64,000 bases of DNA, taken from positions 1 to 64,000 of the forward strand of contig JAKSNY010000004.1 in assembly GCA_024399495.1 (NCBI GenBank). The letters run 5' to 3'. The stretch comes from Paludibacteraceae bacterium. GTDB lineage: Bacteria; Bacteroidota; Bacteroidia; Bacteroidales; Paludibacteraceae. The notes under the pieces are model-generated. The model saw only the letters and a list, made by a program, of their open reading frames with translations. It searched no databases and was not told where the DNA came from. Positions 43,237 through 52,919 of the stretch are shown one piece after another (the stretch's first letter is position 1; each line of letters begins with the position of its first letter). Made by a program: the position numbers and the translations under genes.

Positions 43237-43654
43237 CGCTTAAATCCACTTTAGTTAGTTCTATACCGGCACGTTGTAATAGTTCAAGACCATCAGGAGT
43301 GTGATAGGTCTCTGCATATACAACTCTCTTAATGCCTGATTGTATTATAAGTTTTGCACACTCTATGCACGGCGATGTGGTGACATACATTGTAGCCCCC
43401 TCGCTGCTGTTGTTTGAACGTGCCACTTTGGTTATTGCATTTGCCTCTGCGTGAAGTACATATGGCTTGGTGTGGTCTGTATCGTCTTCACATACGTTCT
43501 CAAAACCGCAAGGTGTTCCGTTATAGCCGTCAGATATTATCATCTTGTCCTTTACAAGTAATGCCCCAACTTGACGGCGTTTGCAGTATGAGTTCTCTGC
43601 CCACACCTTTGCCATACGCATATACCTACGGTCTAATTGTTGTTGTTTATTCAT
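43223..43654 (-). CDS. dCMP/cytidine deaminase family protein
   Basis: This is a 143-residue zinc deaminase (ComEB/dCMP deaminase type). Ligands are H68 in HAEAN with catalytic E70, and C96 and C99 in SPCIEC. It makes dUMP for thymidylate synthesis. It heads the minus-strand run deaminase, S41 protease, HD protein, all overlapping. A REP-like repeat and heptamer tract lie directly upstream. Confidence 0.93.
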   Translation of the reverse strand: MNKQQQLDRRYMRMAKVWAENSYCKRRQVGALLVKDKMIISDGYNGTPCGFENVCEDDTDHTKPYVLHAEANAITKVARSNNSSEGATMYVTTSPCIECAKLIIQSGIKRVVYAETYHTPDGLELLQRAGIELTKVDLSDGQE

Positions 43655-43672
43655 GATATATTGGTTATTCGG

Positions 43673-43751
43673 TGATTACGGCTACGCCGTGATTAACGGC
43701 TTCGCCTCAACATACAAACAAGTTTGTCTGTGTTCGGCTTGCACGTTAATT
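43673..43751. repeat. 79-bp REP-like element, copy B
   Basis: It matches 12079-12157 over the whole 79 bases with few differences. A TGATGTA-type tract (in reverse orientation) at about 43771-43800 completes the spacer up to the antiporter stop codon. Confidence 0.7.
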
Positions 43752-43802
43752 CGGTTATTTGGTGATTTAAATCATACATCATACATTATACATCATACAT
43801 TG

Positions 43803-44768
43803 TTAGAATAACAAATATACATACACTACATAACTAAGCAATATTATTGCTCCCGATGTTCTGCCTAAGAAACTGTATCGGGTGTCTGACTGCTTGAAAA
43901 TCACCCTGCGTAACGGGAACATGCCTATTGCAAGTGCCACTGCAAAACCTATCATCCAAATAAGGTCAGGATAGAAGGTCTCAAATTTATAGTTGCTTAT
44001 AGGGCATACAGCCGCCGATGTGCCAAGTACAAATAGAATGTTGAAAATATTGGAACCTACAATGTTGCCTATGGCTATCTCAGGTTGCTTTTTTGCCGCC
44101 GCTATTATTGATGTCACCAATTCAGGAATGCTTGTGCCAAATGCAACTATCGTAATTGAGATTACACGCTCTGATATTCCCCATTGGGTGGCAAGTTCGC
44201 TGGCTCCGTCTATTAAGGCGTTTGAGCCTACGGCAAGTGCCGCTATGGAGGCTATGGTTATCAGAGACGATACCCACAACTTATATTTTGGCTTATGTAA
44301 TTCCTCTTTATCGGGTTTAGATGCTTTGCTTATACAAACTGCTGTGTAGCAAACAATTAAAGCAATAAGTAAAAAGCCTTCATACCTTGATACCGTTCCG
44401 TTTCTCATTACTGCAAAAAACAAAATGGAGACAATTATAAGGAAAGGCATATCACGTACAAAAGTCTCTTTAGATACGGTTAGCGGTAATATTAGGGCGG
44501 TTAATCCTAAAATAAGCCCTATGTTGGCAATGTTTGAGCCTATTACGTTACCTAAACTTATTTCAGGGTGTCCTGTAAGGGCTGCGTCAAGACTCACAAT
44601 AAACTCAGGGGCTGATGTGCCGAATGCCACCACAGTCATTCCTATGATAAGTGGTGAAACCTTGAATCTGTTTGCTATGTCGGTGGCTCCGTTTACAAGA
44701 TAATCGCCGCCTGCAAGCAACAGTGCAAGCCCTATAATAAGGTATAAGTAAGGTTGTATCGCTTCCAT
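43803..44768 (-). CDS. Calcium/sodium antiporter (CaCA, YrbG type)
   Basis: This is a 321-residue membrane protein with ten helices and the two inverted alpha repeats: GTSAPEFIVS (near residue 51) with GNVIGSNIANI, and GTSIPELVTS (near residue 213) with GNIVGSNIFNI. A short hydrophilic loop (SKASKPDKEELHKPKYK) links the halves. It exchanges Ca2+ for Na+ or H+; the window's Na+ pump would supply the sodium gradient. It is divergent from apbE. Confidence 0.92.
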   Translation of the reverse strand: MEAIQPYLYLIIGLALLLAGGDYLVNGATDIANRFKVSPLIIGMTVVAFGTSAPEFIVSLDAALTGHPEISLGNVIGSNIANIGLILGLTALILPLTVSKETFVRDMPFLIIVSILFFAVMRNGTVSRYEGFLLIALIVCYTAVCISKASKPDKEELHKPKYKLWVSSLITIASIAALAVGSNALIDGASELATQWGISERVISITIVAFGTSIPELVTSIIAAAKKQPEIAIGNIVGSNIFNILFVLGTSAAVCPISNYKFETFYPDLIWMIGFAVALAIGMFPLRRVIFKQSDTRYSFLGRTSGAIILLSYVVYVYLLF

Positions 44769-44842
44769 GTTAAATTATGTATGTTACAAACCTACAAAGT
44801 TACGTTTTTTTTGCTTATTTTTGCACAATAAAATAAGTAATT

Positions 44843-45832
44843 ATGAGAAAAACCGTAATTTATTCATTAGTGGCAGTATTGGCACTTGTTTTTACAGGGT
44901 GTGGGAAACCAAAAACGTGGCAAAGTAATCTTGGTAGGGTGTTCGGCACATACTATTCATTAAACTATAAGGCTGAGGCTAACTATCAGTGGAAGTTGGA
45001 TTCGCTGTTTGATGTAATAAACAAAAGTATGTCCACATTTGACACGCTATCAACCGTTTATGCCATAAATCACTCTGATGGGGCTGTAACTGTGGATGAC
45101 AGGTTTGCATACGTGTTCAGTGTGGCTCAATATGTAAGTGAGCAGAGCTGCGGTGCGTTTGATATAACAGTGGCTCCGCTTGTAAACTTATGGGGTTTTG
45201 GGTTTGACCCGCAGGATACCTCTACATATAAATCTCAGGCACAGATAGATAGTATAAAGGAGTTTGTGGGGTATGATAAGGTTAAGATTACAGACGGCAA
45301 GTTGGTTAAGGCTGATGGCAGAGTTAAACTTGACCTTAGTGCCATTGCTAAGGGTTATGCCTGCGATGTCATTGCAGATTTTCTTGAGAGCCAGGGAGCA
45401 GATGATATGATGGTTGATATAGGCGGTGAGATTGTTACACGTGGCTATAACCCGATGGGCGAGTTATGGCGTATAGGTATAGTAAGTCCTGTAGATGACA
45501 CTTTGCAGACCAACAACGATGTGGAGCATATAGTGGAGATGGATAACAAGGCTATCGCCACATCGGGTAACTATAGGCAGTTCTATATTACAAAAGAGCG
45601 TAAGGTAACCCATACCATAGACCCTGTAAGCGGTTATCCTGTAAATGGTAATGTGCTTAGTGCCAGTGTTATAGCCCCTAACTGCACCGTTGCTGACGCA
45701 TACGCCACTACATTTATGGTGGTAGGCGACACAACTCGCATAAAAGATATAATAAAAGCCTCAAAATACAATCTTGAGGCTTACGTTATAGTGGATAGTG
45801 CAGGTGTCCACGTAGGCAAGTGGTTCCGTTAA
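44843..45832 (+). CDS. apbE: FAD:protein FMN transferase ApbE (lipoprotein)
   Basis: This is a 329-residue periplasmic enzyme that attaches FMN covalently to threonine in NqrB and NqrC. Lipobox FTGC gives C20; catalytic features include DLSAIAKGYACD (164-175), VDIGGEIV (191-198), TIDPVSGYP (258-266) and the Mg site D285AYATT. The nqr operon it would serve lies 25 kb upstream in the same window. A -7 box TATTTTTG is at 44816-44823. Confidence 0.94.
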   Translation: MRKTVIYSLVAVLALVFTGCGKPKTWQSNLGRVFGTYYSLNYKAEANYQWKLDSLFDVINKSMSTFDTLSTVYAINHSDGAVTVDDRFAYVFSVAQYVSEQSCGAFDITVAPLVNLWGFGFDPQDTSTYKSQAQIDSIKEFVGYDKVKITDGKLVKADGRVKLDLSAIAKGYACDVIADFLESQGADDMMVDIGGEIVTRGYNPMGELWRIGIVSPVDDTLQTNNDVEHIVEMDNKAIATSGNYRQFYITKERKVTHTIDPVSGYPVNGNVLSASVIAPNCTVADAYATTFMVVGDTTRIKDIIKASKYNLEAYVIVDSAGVHVGKWFR

Positions 45833-45844
45833 CTTGTCCGTAAA

Positions 45845-47386
45845 TTATCCGTTAATGGATGCAAGGAACTCTGCATTGTCTTTAGTTATTCCGATTCTAT
45901 CCTTTAGGAATTCCATTGCTTCTATAGAGTTCATGTCTGATAGATGACGGCGTGTTATCCACATGCGTTGCAGTGTATTCTCATCAAGAAGCAAATCATC
46001 ACGTCTTGTACCCGATGCCATAAGGTCAATGGCAGGGAATATACGGCGGTTAGATAGCTTGCGGTCAAGTTGCAACTCCATGTTACCTGTACCCTTAAAC
46101 TCCTCAAATATAACATCATCCATCTTTGAGCCTGTCTCTGTAAGGGCTGTGGCTATAATAGTCAGGCTGCCGCCGTTCTCTATGTTACGTGCCGCACCAA
46201 AGAAACGTTTAGGCTTATGCAGTGCATTTGAATCCACACCACCAGACAGTATCTTACCCGATGCAGGGGCTGTGGTGTTGTAGGCACGTGCCAATCGGGT
46301 GATGGAGTCAAGCAGAATTACCACATCGTGTCCGCACTCCACAAGGCGTTTTGCTTTCTCGTGAACCATAGTCGCAACTTTCACATGCTTCTCTGCCGGC
46401 TCATCAAAGGTGGAACTTATGACCTCTGCGTTTACACTGCGTGCCATATCGGTAACTTCCTCAGGACGCTCATCTATAAGCAGTATTATCATATAAACCT
46501 CAGGGTGATTCTCTAATATGCAGTTAGCCAACTCTTTAAGCAATACAGTTTTACCTGTTTTAGGCTGTGCCACTATAAGACCACGCTGACCTTTGCCTAT
46601 AGGAGAGAACATATCTATGATTCTTGTTGATATAGATGTGTGAGGACCTCCGTTAAGGGTGAACTTTTCTTCAGGGAAAAGTGGGGTAAGGTGCTCAAAA
46701 GGAACACGGTCACGCACTTTGTTAGGCTCACAGCCATTTATAAGGTTTACACGCACAAGGGCAAAGAATTTTTCTCCCTCACGTGGCGGACGGATTGGAC
46801 CCTCTATGGTGTCTCCAACCTGCAATCCAAAAAGTTTTATCTGTGATTGTGATACATAAACATCATCGGGCGATGTGCAGTAGTCGTATTCTGGTGAACG
46901 TAGGAATCCGTAACCACCTTCCACAATCTCAAGCACACCTGTGCCAATAAGCAAATCCTCAAACTCGTATGCCTTAGTTGTAGGCTGATTCTCTGCTGGT
47001 TGTGATGCCTGCTCTGATGATTGTACAGTTTGCTCTGTAGGTGTTTCCTGCTTTGCAGATTTCTTGCGGCGAGTCTTTTTTTCCGGTTCCTCCACCTCTA
47101 CGCTCTTTAGCGTGGTTCTGCCTGCCACTGTTGCAGGAGCAGAAAATATAGAGAACTCCAAATCATCATTGTGTAATGGCTCTGCTGACTGGATAGGTTC
47201 TGCCTGTAGAACTGATTCTGCCTGTGAAATTGGTTCTGTCTGTAGAACTGATTCTGCCTGTACGGTTTCAATAGTTTTTTTCTTCTCAATGCTTACACTG
47301 CCTGTAGCACTTGCACTTGCAACTGCCTCTGGTTCTACGCTTCTTTTAATACGCACGCGTTTGCGTTTAGTTTCTTCTTCTGCCAT
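45845..47386 (-). CDS. rho: Transcription termination factor Rho
   Basis: This is a 513-residue hexameric RNA helicase. The cold-shock-type RNA-binding domain starts near residue 150 ([16 protein letters not shown]), Walker A is AQPKTGKT, Walker [10 protein letters not shown], and the Q/R loops are conserved. The first 130 residues are a low-complexity extension with degenerate repeats ([26 protein letters not shown]) and basic stretches, as in other Bacteroidetes Rho proteins. A well-spaced promoter lies at 47462-47492. Convergent with apbE. Confidence 0.96.
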   Translation of the reverse strand: MAEEETKRKRVRIKRSVEPEAVASASATGSVSIEKKKTIETVQAESVLQTEPISQAESVLQAEPIQSAEPLHNDDLEFSIFSAPATVAGRTTLKSVEVEEPEKKTRRKKSAKQETPTEQTVQSSEQASQPAENQPTTKAYEFEDLLIGTGVLEIVEGGYGFLRSPEYDYCTSPDDVYVSQSQIKLFGLQVGDTIEGPIRPPREGEKFFALVRVNLINGCEPNKVRDRVPFEHLTPLFPEEKFTLNGGPHTSISTRIIDMFSPIGKGQRGLIVAQPKTGKTVLLKELANCILENHPEVYMIILLIDERPEEVTDMARSVNAEVISSTFDEPAEKHVKVATMVHEKAKRLVECGHDVVILLDSITRLARAYNTTAPASGKILSGGVDSNALHKPKRFFGAARNIENGGSLTIIATALTETGSKMDDVIFEEFKGTGNMELQLDRKLSNRRIFPAIDLMASGTRRDDLLLDENTLQRMWITRRHLSDMNSIEAMEFLKDRIGITKDNAEFLASING

Positions 47387-47461
47387 AAGGAAGGTTATAT
47401 TATATCTTATAGGTGAATTTCACAGATGCGATGTAGGGGTGCATCTGTCTCAAATACACTG

Positions 47462-47492
47462 CAAAGATAGTGCAAATTTTTTAATCTGCAAA
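47462..47492 (-). promoter_or_regulatory. Predicted rho promoter
   Basis: On the minus strand, TTTG (plus 47489-47492) and TATCTTTG (plus 47462-47469) are 19 bases apart, giving a leader of about 70 bases before the rho start. Confidence 0.6.
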
Positions 47493-47574
47493 ATTTTTGG
47501 CTGAATTTGCGTAATTTGCGTATTGGACGGAATTCTTCAATGGGGTATAATAAAATCAAAATTCTATTCACATA

Positions 47575-47606
47575 TTTGTGAAGTTAAAAATAATTTTGTA
47601 TCTTTG
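47575..47606 (+). promoter_or_regulatory. Predicted promoter of the XRE-PIN pair
   Basis: TTTG at 47575-47578 and TATCTTTG at 47599-47606 are 20 bases apart; the ATG follows 20 bases later. Confidence 0.6.
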
Positions 47607-47626
47607 CATTACATATAAGTTAAGGT

Positions 47627-48118
47627 ATGAAAAGAGTGGAATGCAATATCTGTGCTAAAATTGCAGAGAGAATTGAATTGATTTTGCAAAAGAGAGGTAT
47701 GACTCATCGGGATTTTGCTAATCTTCTTGGCAAACGGGAGTCTGAAATATCACGGTGGATGAGCGGGAAACACAATTTCACGATAGCAACCATCGCCGAT
47801 ATAGAATTTGCTCTTAAAGAGTCAATAATAGAATACACCACGCAGACGGATGTATTGCTTGCTGCAGAACAGGCATGTGCCTACAATACTCCCGATTCAT
47901 TAAGGACAACATGTATCGGGTTGTTGAATAGGACAGACGATATTAACGTTTTATTCAGCATTCAAAAAAATATTGAGAACCTAATTAATTCTGTTGGTAT
48001 GAATAATAGCAAATCAGATGATTTTATAAAATCTCTTCAACTGCGTGGAGGAAGGAGTGTTCCAAATAATGTTAACGGAATAGAGTGTTTAATTGAAGAA
48101 AAATATATCAGGAGATGA
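47627..48118 (+). CDS. XRE-family antitoxin-like regulator
   Basis: This 163-residue protein has an N-terminal helix-turn-helix (about 12-65; MTHRDFANLLGKRESEISRW, GKHNFTIATI) and a C-terminal region that probably binds the partner toxin. The stop overlaps the PIN gene start (ATGA), the usual antitoxin-toxin arrangement. It would repress its own promoter at 47575-47606 and neutralise the PIN nuclease. Confidence 0.82.
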   Translation: MKRVECNICAKIAERIELILQKRGMTHRDFANLLGKRESEISRWMSGKHNFTIATIADIEFALKESIIEYTTQTDVLLAAEQACAYNTPDSLRTTCIGLLNRTDDINVLFSIQKNIENLINSVGMNNSKSDDFIKSLQLRGGRSVPNNVNGIECLIEEKYIRR

Positions 48119-48543
48119 GGGTTTTTGTAGATACAAATATTGTTATTGACTTGATTTGTACAAGAGAGCCATTTGCAAAAGATGCGGTGGAGATATTCAA
48201 AAAGGGATATGAGAAGCAAATAGAGTTATACCTATCGTCATTAACTGTTATCAATACCATGTATGTATGCCGTAAATACGGCTATGACAAGGATGATGTT
48301 GTTATGTCACTTAAAAAACTTTGCTCTTTTTGCAATATAACCTCAATAGGGTCAAACGAGATTCACAAATCTTTTGCAAATATTGGGAGTGATTTTGAAG
48401 ATACGGTGCAATTGCAATCTGCTGTGTCATCAGGTGCGGATTGTATAGTGACAAGAGATAAAACAGGGTATGCTCAATCTCCCATTCAGGTTTTTGAACC
48501 CAAAGAATTTTTTATAACTTTGCACAGCGATTCAAATTTATAA
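48115..48543 (+). CDS. PIN-domain toxin-like nuclease
   Basis: This is a 142-residue PIN-fold protein. Acidic residues expected at the active site are D6 in FVDTNIV, the DFED cluster at 93-96 and D115 in CIVTRDK. It is the probable RNase toxin of an XRE-PIN toxin-antitoxin module, translated from an ATGA overlap with its antitoxin. Its target is unknown. Confidence 0.8.
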   Translation: MRVFVDTNIVIDLICTREPFAKDAVEIFKKGYEKQIELYLSSLTVINTMYVCRKYGYDKDDVVMSLKKLCSFCNITSIGSNEIHKSFANIGSDFEDTVQLQSAVSSGADCIVTRDKTGYAQSPIQVFEPKEFFITLHSDSNL

Positions 48544-48547
48544 ATCA

Positions 48548-49249
48548 ATGAGTGCCTTGTACCTTATACCAAACACACTTGGAGAGTGTTGCCTTGATAA
48601 TGTAATGCCTGCCGGCAATGCTAATGTAATACGTTCTATAAAGCATTTTATAGTGGAGGACGTGCGTACTGCAAGGCGTTTTATTAAGTTGACGGATAAG
48701 GGGGTAGACATTGATTCTCTTACTTTTTATGAGTTGAATCAGCACACCGATGCCACCTCTATAGTGTCTTATTTGGAGCCTATGGCTAACGGTTTTGATA
48801 TGGGCATAATCTCTGAGGCGGGTTGCCCTGCTGTGGCAGACCCTGGGGCAGATGTGGTGGCAATAGCACAAAAGCGTGGGTATAAGGTGGTTCCGCTTGT
48901 AGGTCCGTCATCTATATTGCTCTCTGTGATGGCATCGGGGTTCAACGGGCAAAGCTTTGCATTTTTAGGTTACTTGCCCATAGATACGGCAGAGCGTCAG
49001 AAGGCGGTCAAGAAGATGGAAAGCCGCATATACTCTGAAAATCAGACACAGATTTTTATTGAGACCCCTTACAGAAACACTAAATTAGTGGAGCAGTTGC
49101 TCAGTTGGTGCCAGCCTTTAACCAAACTCTGTATTGCCTACGGCATTACCACTCCCGATGAAAGCATACGTACCCGCACCATAGCGGAATGGCGTAAGAG
49201 CGTACCGCAACTTGAAAAAGTTCCGTGCATATTTTTGCTGTACAAATAG
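48548..49249 (+). CDS. RsmI-like SAM-dependent methyltransferase
   Basis: This is a 233-residue protein of the tetrapyrrole methylase superfamily with GIISEAGCPAVADPGADVV and VPLVGPSSILLSVMASG. Close relatives methylate 16S rRNA (RsmI, C1402 2'-O), but this is a shorter, divergent Bacteroidetes form, so the exact substrate is not assured. A -7 box (TAACTTTG, 48515-48522) within the end of the PIN gene can drive it independently. Confidence 0.85.
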   Translation: MSALYLIPNTLGECCLDNVMPAGNANVIRSIKHFIVEDVRTARRFIKLTDKGVDIDSLTFYELNQHTDATSIVSYLEPMANGFDMGIISEAGCPAVADPGADVVAIAQKRGYKVVPLVGPSSILLSVMASGFNGQSFAFLGYLPIDTAERQKAVKKMESRIYSENQTQIFIETPYRNTKLVEQLLSWCQPLTKLCIAYGITTPDESIRTRTIAEWRKSVPQLEKVPCIFLLYK

Positions 49250-49733
49250 GAGTTGAGGAGTAAAGGAGTATATTGTTGTAGTCTTTAACAATATTTATAA
49301 CTTGCTTTTTATCCATGATAAAAACTCTTTTGTTTGAGAGAGTATTAGAGAACAATATTCTGGTGTTAGCTGTTTCAGCAGATTCTCTTTGTAAGACTGG
49401 TATTATTGTATATGTTATGTTTTTGCACAAGGTATGCAAAAGTTGCTGTATCTCAAAAAAATAGTTTTGATTCAGTTATAACAGCAATACGAGAACAAAA
49501 AAAGCGTGGAATCCGACTGTTGCCGTTCCACGGTTTGAGGTCTTCGCATTGCCCACCCCTGCAAAAGAACATCCCTTTCAGCGTGGAACTTCGTTGCAAA
49601 ATTAAAAATTTATTTTCACTATTGCAAGAAAAATATTAAATTTGCAATGCGTATGGTGGATTCTATTTTTTTGACTAAAATGGCGAGAGCATTGTGAGTG
49701 CTGAACTAAAAGTTTTCCCAAAGAATTAAAGCA
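49250..49733. other. Gene-free spacer with structured elements
   Basis: No supported gene is seen. A stem CGTGGAA (49505-49511) / TTCCACG (49526-49532) is followed by another GCGTGGAAC at about 49581, suggesting a structured RNA or binding region. A TAAATTTG box at 49637-49644 may serve the methyltransferase gene. A weak minus-strand frame starting MDKKQVINIVKDYN near 49313 might be a remnant of a nucleotidyltransferase-like gene but is not convincing. Confidence 0.4.
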
Positions 49734-51608
49734 ATGTCTGAAAGGAAGGATTTTATCTCTACCCGAAAGGGTATCAAGTATCTTGATTTGTTCGCTGGAG
49801 CAGGAGGCTTTAGCGAAGGTTTTATGCAAGCATATACTGACGATAAGTACTATGAATTTTGTCTTGCAAGCGACATAAACGAGAATTGCGAGTTGACACA
49901 TAGAGTAAGATATAATAAAATGCTAGGTCTTGACACAAAATTTATTTGTCAAGATATTATGGAGGACTCATTCTTACCAAATCTTCTAAAGGAGATTGGT
50001 AATAAAGAGATTGACGTAATCACAGGTGGCCCATGTTGCCAGTCTTTTAGTCTTGCTGGAAGAAGAAGGAAACTTGATAAACGAGATGACTTGTTCTATC
50101 ACTATTTGAAAGTAATTAAGGCTCTTCGACCCAAATATTTTGTGATGGAAAATGTCAAGGGCATACTTACCAAAGACGAGGGAAGAATTAAGGAACGCAT
50201 TTTGAGAGAGATTCGCTCCATCGTTGATGATATGAAGATGGCACAGCTCAATGGCTATCTGGATAATAATCTGAAAGGCAAGATTTCTCCATCATTATAT
50301 TCAGCACTCTATACTCGTATGGGTATGGAAACTTCTGATGCTGACTGGAATCAGATGAATGAGATTTATTTTAACAATCTTGATCAGCAGTTGAAGGAGA
50401 TAACAAAGAACTTGCCATACAATGTAAGCAAGAGCAACGAGGCGGTTAACACTATACGACACGGTCTTATTCTTCTAAAAATGAGAAAGGAACGTGATGA
50501 GATTCGTAAGCAAGTTATACAGTTGAAGACTTCTGCCCATATTGACAATGACACTTTTGTTGATGGGTATAATGCTGTTGTTGAAGCCATTTCTGACGAA
50601 CAGATACTTGACAATATCTTGAATGCCGTTGATGTTGTTGCAGATATGGGCAAATGTGAGAGGGAGGCAAAGGTGCTGAAGAAATCATTGGAGTTGCTGA
50701 CTGCAACTTTTGATGAGTGCATTGATTTTGTTAGAGAACAATTTGCTGATAATGAAAAACTTCTCACTCGTTTTGAAGAATTAATGAGCGAGGTTAGGCT
50801 CTATAATATTACAGACCCCATAGTGTTATTGTCCTCAAATTATGGTGTTCCTCAGAATAGAGAGCGCGTTGTTTTTATTGGCTGTCGCAACGATCAGGAA
50901 CTTGTTACTGATATTCCTGCTACGGTAACTGAAGATGAAAGGGTAAAGGTGTATGAAGCACTTTGGGATATGGATATGGTTGGGAATGGCGATATTGCCA
51001 CAACATATAGGAGACCGAGACTTATTCCTGAGTATGAGTCTGAAAAGAAAACTCGCACCATACAAGGTGAACTAGATGAAGGCGGATTGCTGTTCTCTGA
51101 ATGGTCACGAATCGGACGACTTGGGCATCGATTCGTTTTTGATGAAGAACCCTTCTATATTTCTAATATAAACGAGTTGGAACAACCTCGCAAATATCAG
51201 CATTTGGAACTTTTCAACCATCAAACAAGCCTCCAAAATGATGCTGTACGTGAACGATTGAAGATTATTGCCAAACACAATGATTACGACCTTGCAAAGA
51301 CTGAATTGAAAGATAATGGATTAGACTCACATAAACGTAACTATGTTGTGTTAAATCCCTTAGGACAAAGCCCAACAGTTTGTACTATGCCCGACGATTT
51401 CATTCATTATTCTGCGTGTCGGCCTATGACCGTACGTGAAATGGCTCGTCTTCAGAGTTTTGATGACTCGTTTGTATTTCAAGGCAAACGTCAGACTGGT
51501 GGTAATAACCGACAAAAGGAAATACCACAATATACTTTGGTAGGTAATGCTGTTCCACCATTGATGGCACGTGCTATTGCCAATACATTGTTACAGCATA
51601 TAAAGTAA
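49734..51608 (+). CDS. C5-cytosine DNA methyltransferase (type II RM)
   Basis: This is a 624-residue m5C methyltransferase. Motif I is DLFAGAGGFSEGF (18-30), motif IV GGPCCQSFSLAG with catalytic C102 (the second proline of the usual PPCQ replaced by C101), motif VI ENV at 139-141, motif VIII VPQNRERVVF, motif X VGNAVPPLMA. A helical insert of about 230 residues lies between motifs VI and VIII, making it much longer than simple enzymes; the target-recognition region comes after VIII. The partner endonuclease gene begins 12 bases downstream. Confidence 0.93.
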   Translation: MSERKDFISTRKGIKYLDLFAGAGGFSEGFMQAYTDDKYYEFCLASDINENCELTHRVRYNKMLGLDTKFICQDIMEDSFLPNLLKEIGNKEIDVITGGPCCQSFSLAGRRRKLDKRDDLFYHYLKVIKALRPKYFVMENVKGILTKDEGRIKERILREIRSIVDDMKMAQLNGYLDNNLKGKISPSLYSALYTRMGMETSDADWNQMNEIYFNNLDQQLKEITKNLPYNVSKSNEAVNTIRHGLILLKMRKERDEIRKQVIQLKTSAHIDNDTFVDGYNAVVEAISDEQILDNILNAVDVVADMGKCEREAKVLKKSLELLTATFDECIDFVREQFADNEKLLTRFEELMSEVRLYNITDPIVLLSSNYGVPQNRERVVFIGCRNDQELVTDIPATVTEDERVKVYEALWDMDMVGNGDIATTYRRPRLIPEYESEKKTRTIQGELDEGGLLFSEWSRIGRLGHRFVFDEEPFYISNINELEQPRKYQHLELFNHQTSLQNDAVRERLKIIAKHNDYDLAKTELKDNGLDSHKRNYVVLNPLGQSPTVCTMPDDFIHYSACRPMTVREMARLQSFDDSFVFQGKRQTGGNNRQKEIPQYTLVGNAVPPLMARAIANTLLQHIK

Positions 51609-51620
51609 GTTGAGAGATAT

Positions 51621-52799
51621 ATGGTAAATATGCGTCCATTCACAGAGTTTGAGCAGGAGAACCTCAAATTTCTAATCAACCATAATGTCAGGTTTACTCA
51701 GGTTGAGGTTACTCCAACAGGTCTCAGCAAAGGTATTCTTGACTCAACTGCACCTATGCGTGCATATTTTCTTGAAGAGGGAGTGCATGACTATTCGGAG
51801 CAGTTACAAGGTCAGGAATTCAAACAAATGCGTAATGCTATCATACTTACAGCTGATAGCCAGTGCATAACTCAGGTATCTTTCTACCGTCCAAATACTA
51901 AGAAGGGTGATCCACGTATGTGGATTTACAAATTAGGCTCACACACGGAAGGAAATGACATACATGTCTTGTTCTATTTCGCTAACAACCTATATTCTAT
52001 AAATATCACCAGAATTGACATTGAGAAGTGTTATAATTCGGTTATCATTACTCCCTTGAAGGAGGTGTTAATGGAAATCAACAAGATAGGTAACACTGTA
52101 TCGGAGGAACTTCTTGGCAAATTCCGTTCTGCTAGTGGACAATGGTTTGAATCAGAAATCCTTGCAGACACAGGTATTGGTCGTACCATTGAATCTTTCC
52201 TTGGTATCAGTATGAATAGTGACAAGACTCCTGACTACAAGGGTATCGAGTTGAAGAGCCATCGTGAAAGGAACTCGTCTAAAAAGAATGTTCTTTTCAC
52301 ACAAACTCCAGATTGGGATATAAGTGCTTTGAAATCAGGTAGAGAAATTGTTGCAAAGTATGGCTATCTAACTGATGAAGGTAAACTGACATACCAAAAC
52401 ACAGTTCAATGCTCTCCGCCTAATAGTCAACTTCTTTTTCTCAATGTTAACTACCTTGACGATCTTCTAGAGATACAAGCAATGCGTAAACAAAAGGAGG
52501 ACATAGCTGTATGGCGATTGGTGAAACTGCACAATCGCTTATTGACCAAGCACCACGAAACTTTCTGGATTGAGGTCGAGAACAAAATCAATGATGGTAA
52601 GGAATACTTCCGTTACAAGAGGATTGAACACACAAAGAATCCAAATACTGGTCAATTTGATGTGTTGCTTGAGCAAAACTTGATAACTGTTGATTTGCTT
52701 CTTTGTCGCCCCAGTGGGAATGGTGATACTTACTCTTTCAAAATCAAGAAGAAGGGTATGCCTTTACTGTTCCCCGAGAGCATTTTGTATGATATATAA
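51621..52799 (+). CDS. MvaI/BcnI-family type II restriction endonuclease
   Basis: This is a 392-residue nuclease. The catalytic D205-x4-E210-x-K212 motif lies in TPDYKGIELKSHR, and TGIGRTIESFLGI just before it is typical of MvaI/BcnI enzymes, which recognise CCWGG or CCSGG as monomers. The N-terminal 150 residues are an additional domain. Pairing with a C5 methyltransferase upstream makes a complete type II system. Recognition sequence CCWGG/CCSGG is inference from the family. Confidence 0.85.
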   Translation: MVNMRPFTEFEQENLKFLINHNVRFTQVEVTPTGLSKGILDSTAPMRAYFLEEGVHDYSEQLQGQEFKQMRNAIILTADSQCITQVSFYRPNTKKGDPRMWIYKLGSHTEGNDIHVLFYFANNLYSINITRIDIEKCYNSVIITPLKEVLMEINKIGNTVSEELLGKFRSASGQWFESEILADTGIGRTIESFLGISMNSDKTPDYKGIELKSHRERNSSKKNVLFTQTPDWDISALKSGREIVAKYGYLTDEGKLTYQNTVQCSPPNSQLLFLNVNYLDDLLEIQAMRKQKEDIAVWRLVKLHNRLLTKHHETFWIEVENKINDGKEYFRYKRIEHTKNPNTGQFDVLLEQNLITVDLLLCRPSGNGDTYSFKIKKKGMPLLFPESILYDI

Positions 52800-52919
52800 A
52801 AATTTGAAACTGGATACTTGATTCTTCTCGTGCTTGATAACTAACTAATAAGTTGTTTTTAAAATTTATTTTGTATCTTTGCATTATTATAAAAGTAATA
52901 ATTATAAAAATAATAAGAT

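Noticed and set aside
49146..49439. Minus-strand 97-codon frame as a nucleotidyltransferase-type gene
   Set aside because: It runs antisense into the RsmI-like gene, and only about 15 residues after an internal ATG look plausible; no motif supports it.
49406..49639. Plus-strand 77-codon frame upstream of the methyltransferase
   Set aside because: It covers the hairpin region, has no recognisable domain and unlikely composition; treated as spacer.
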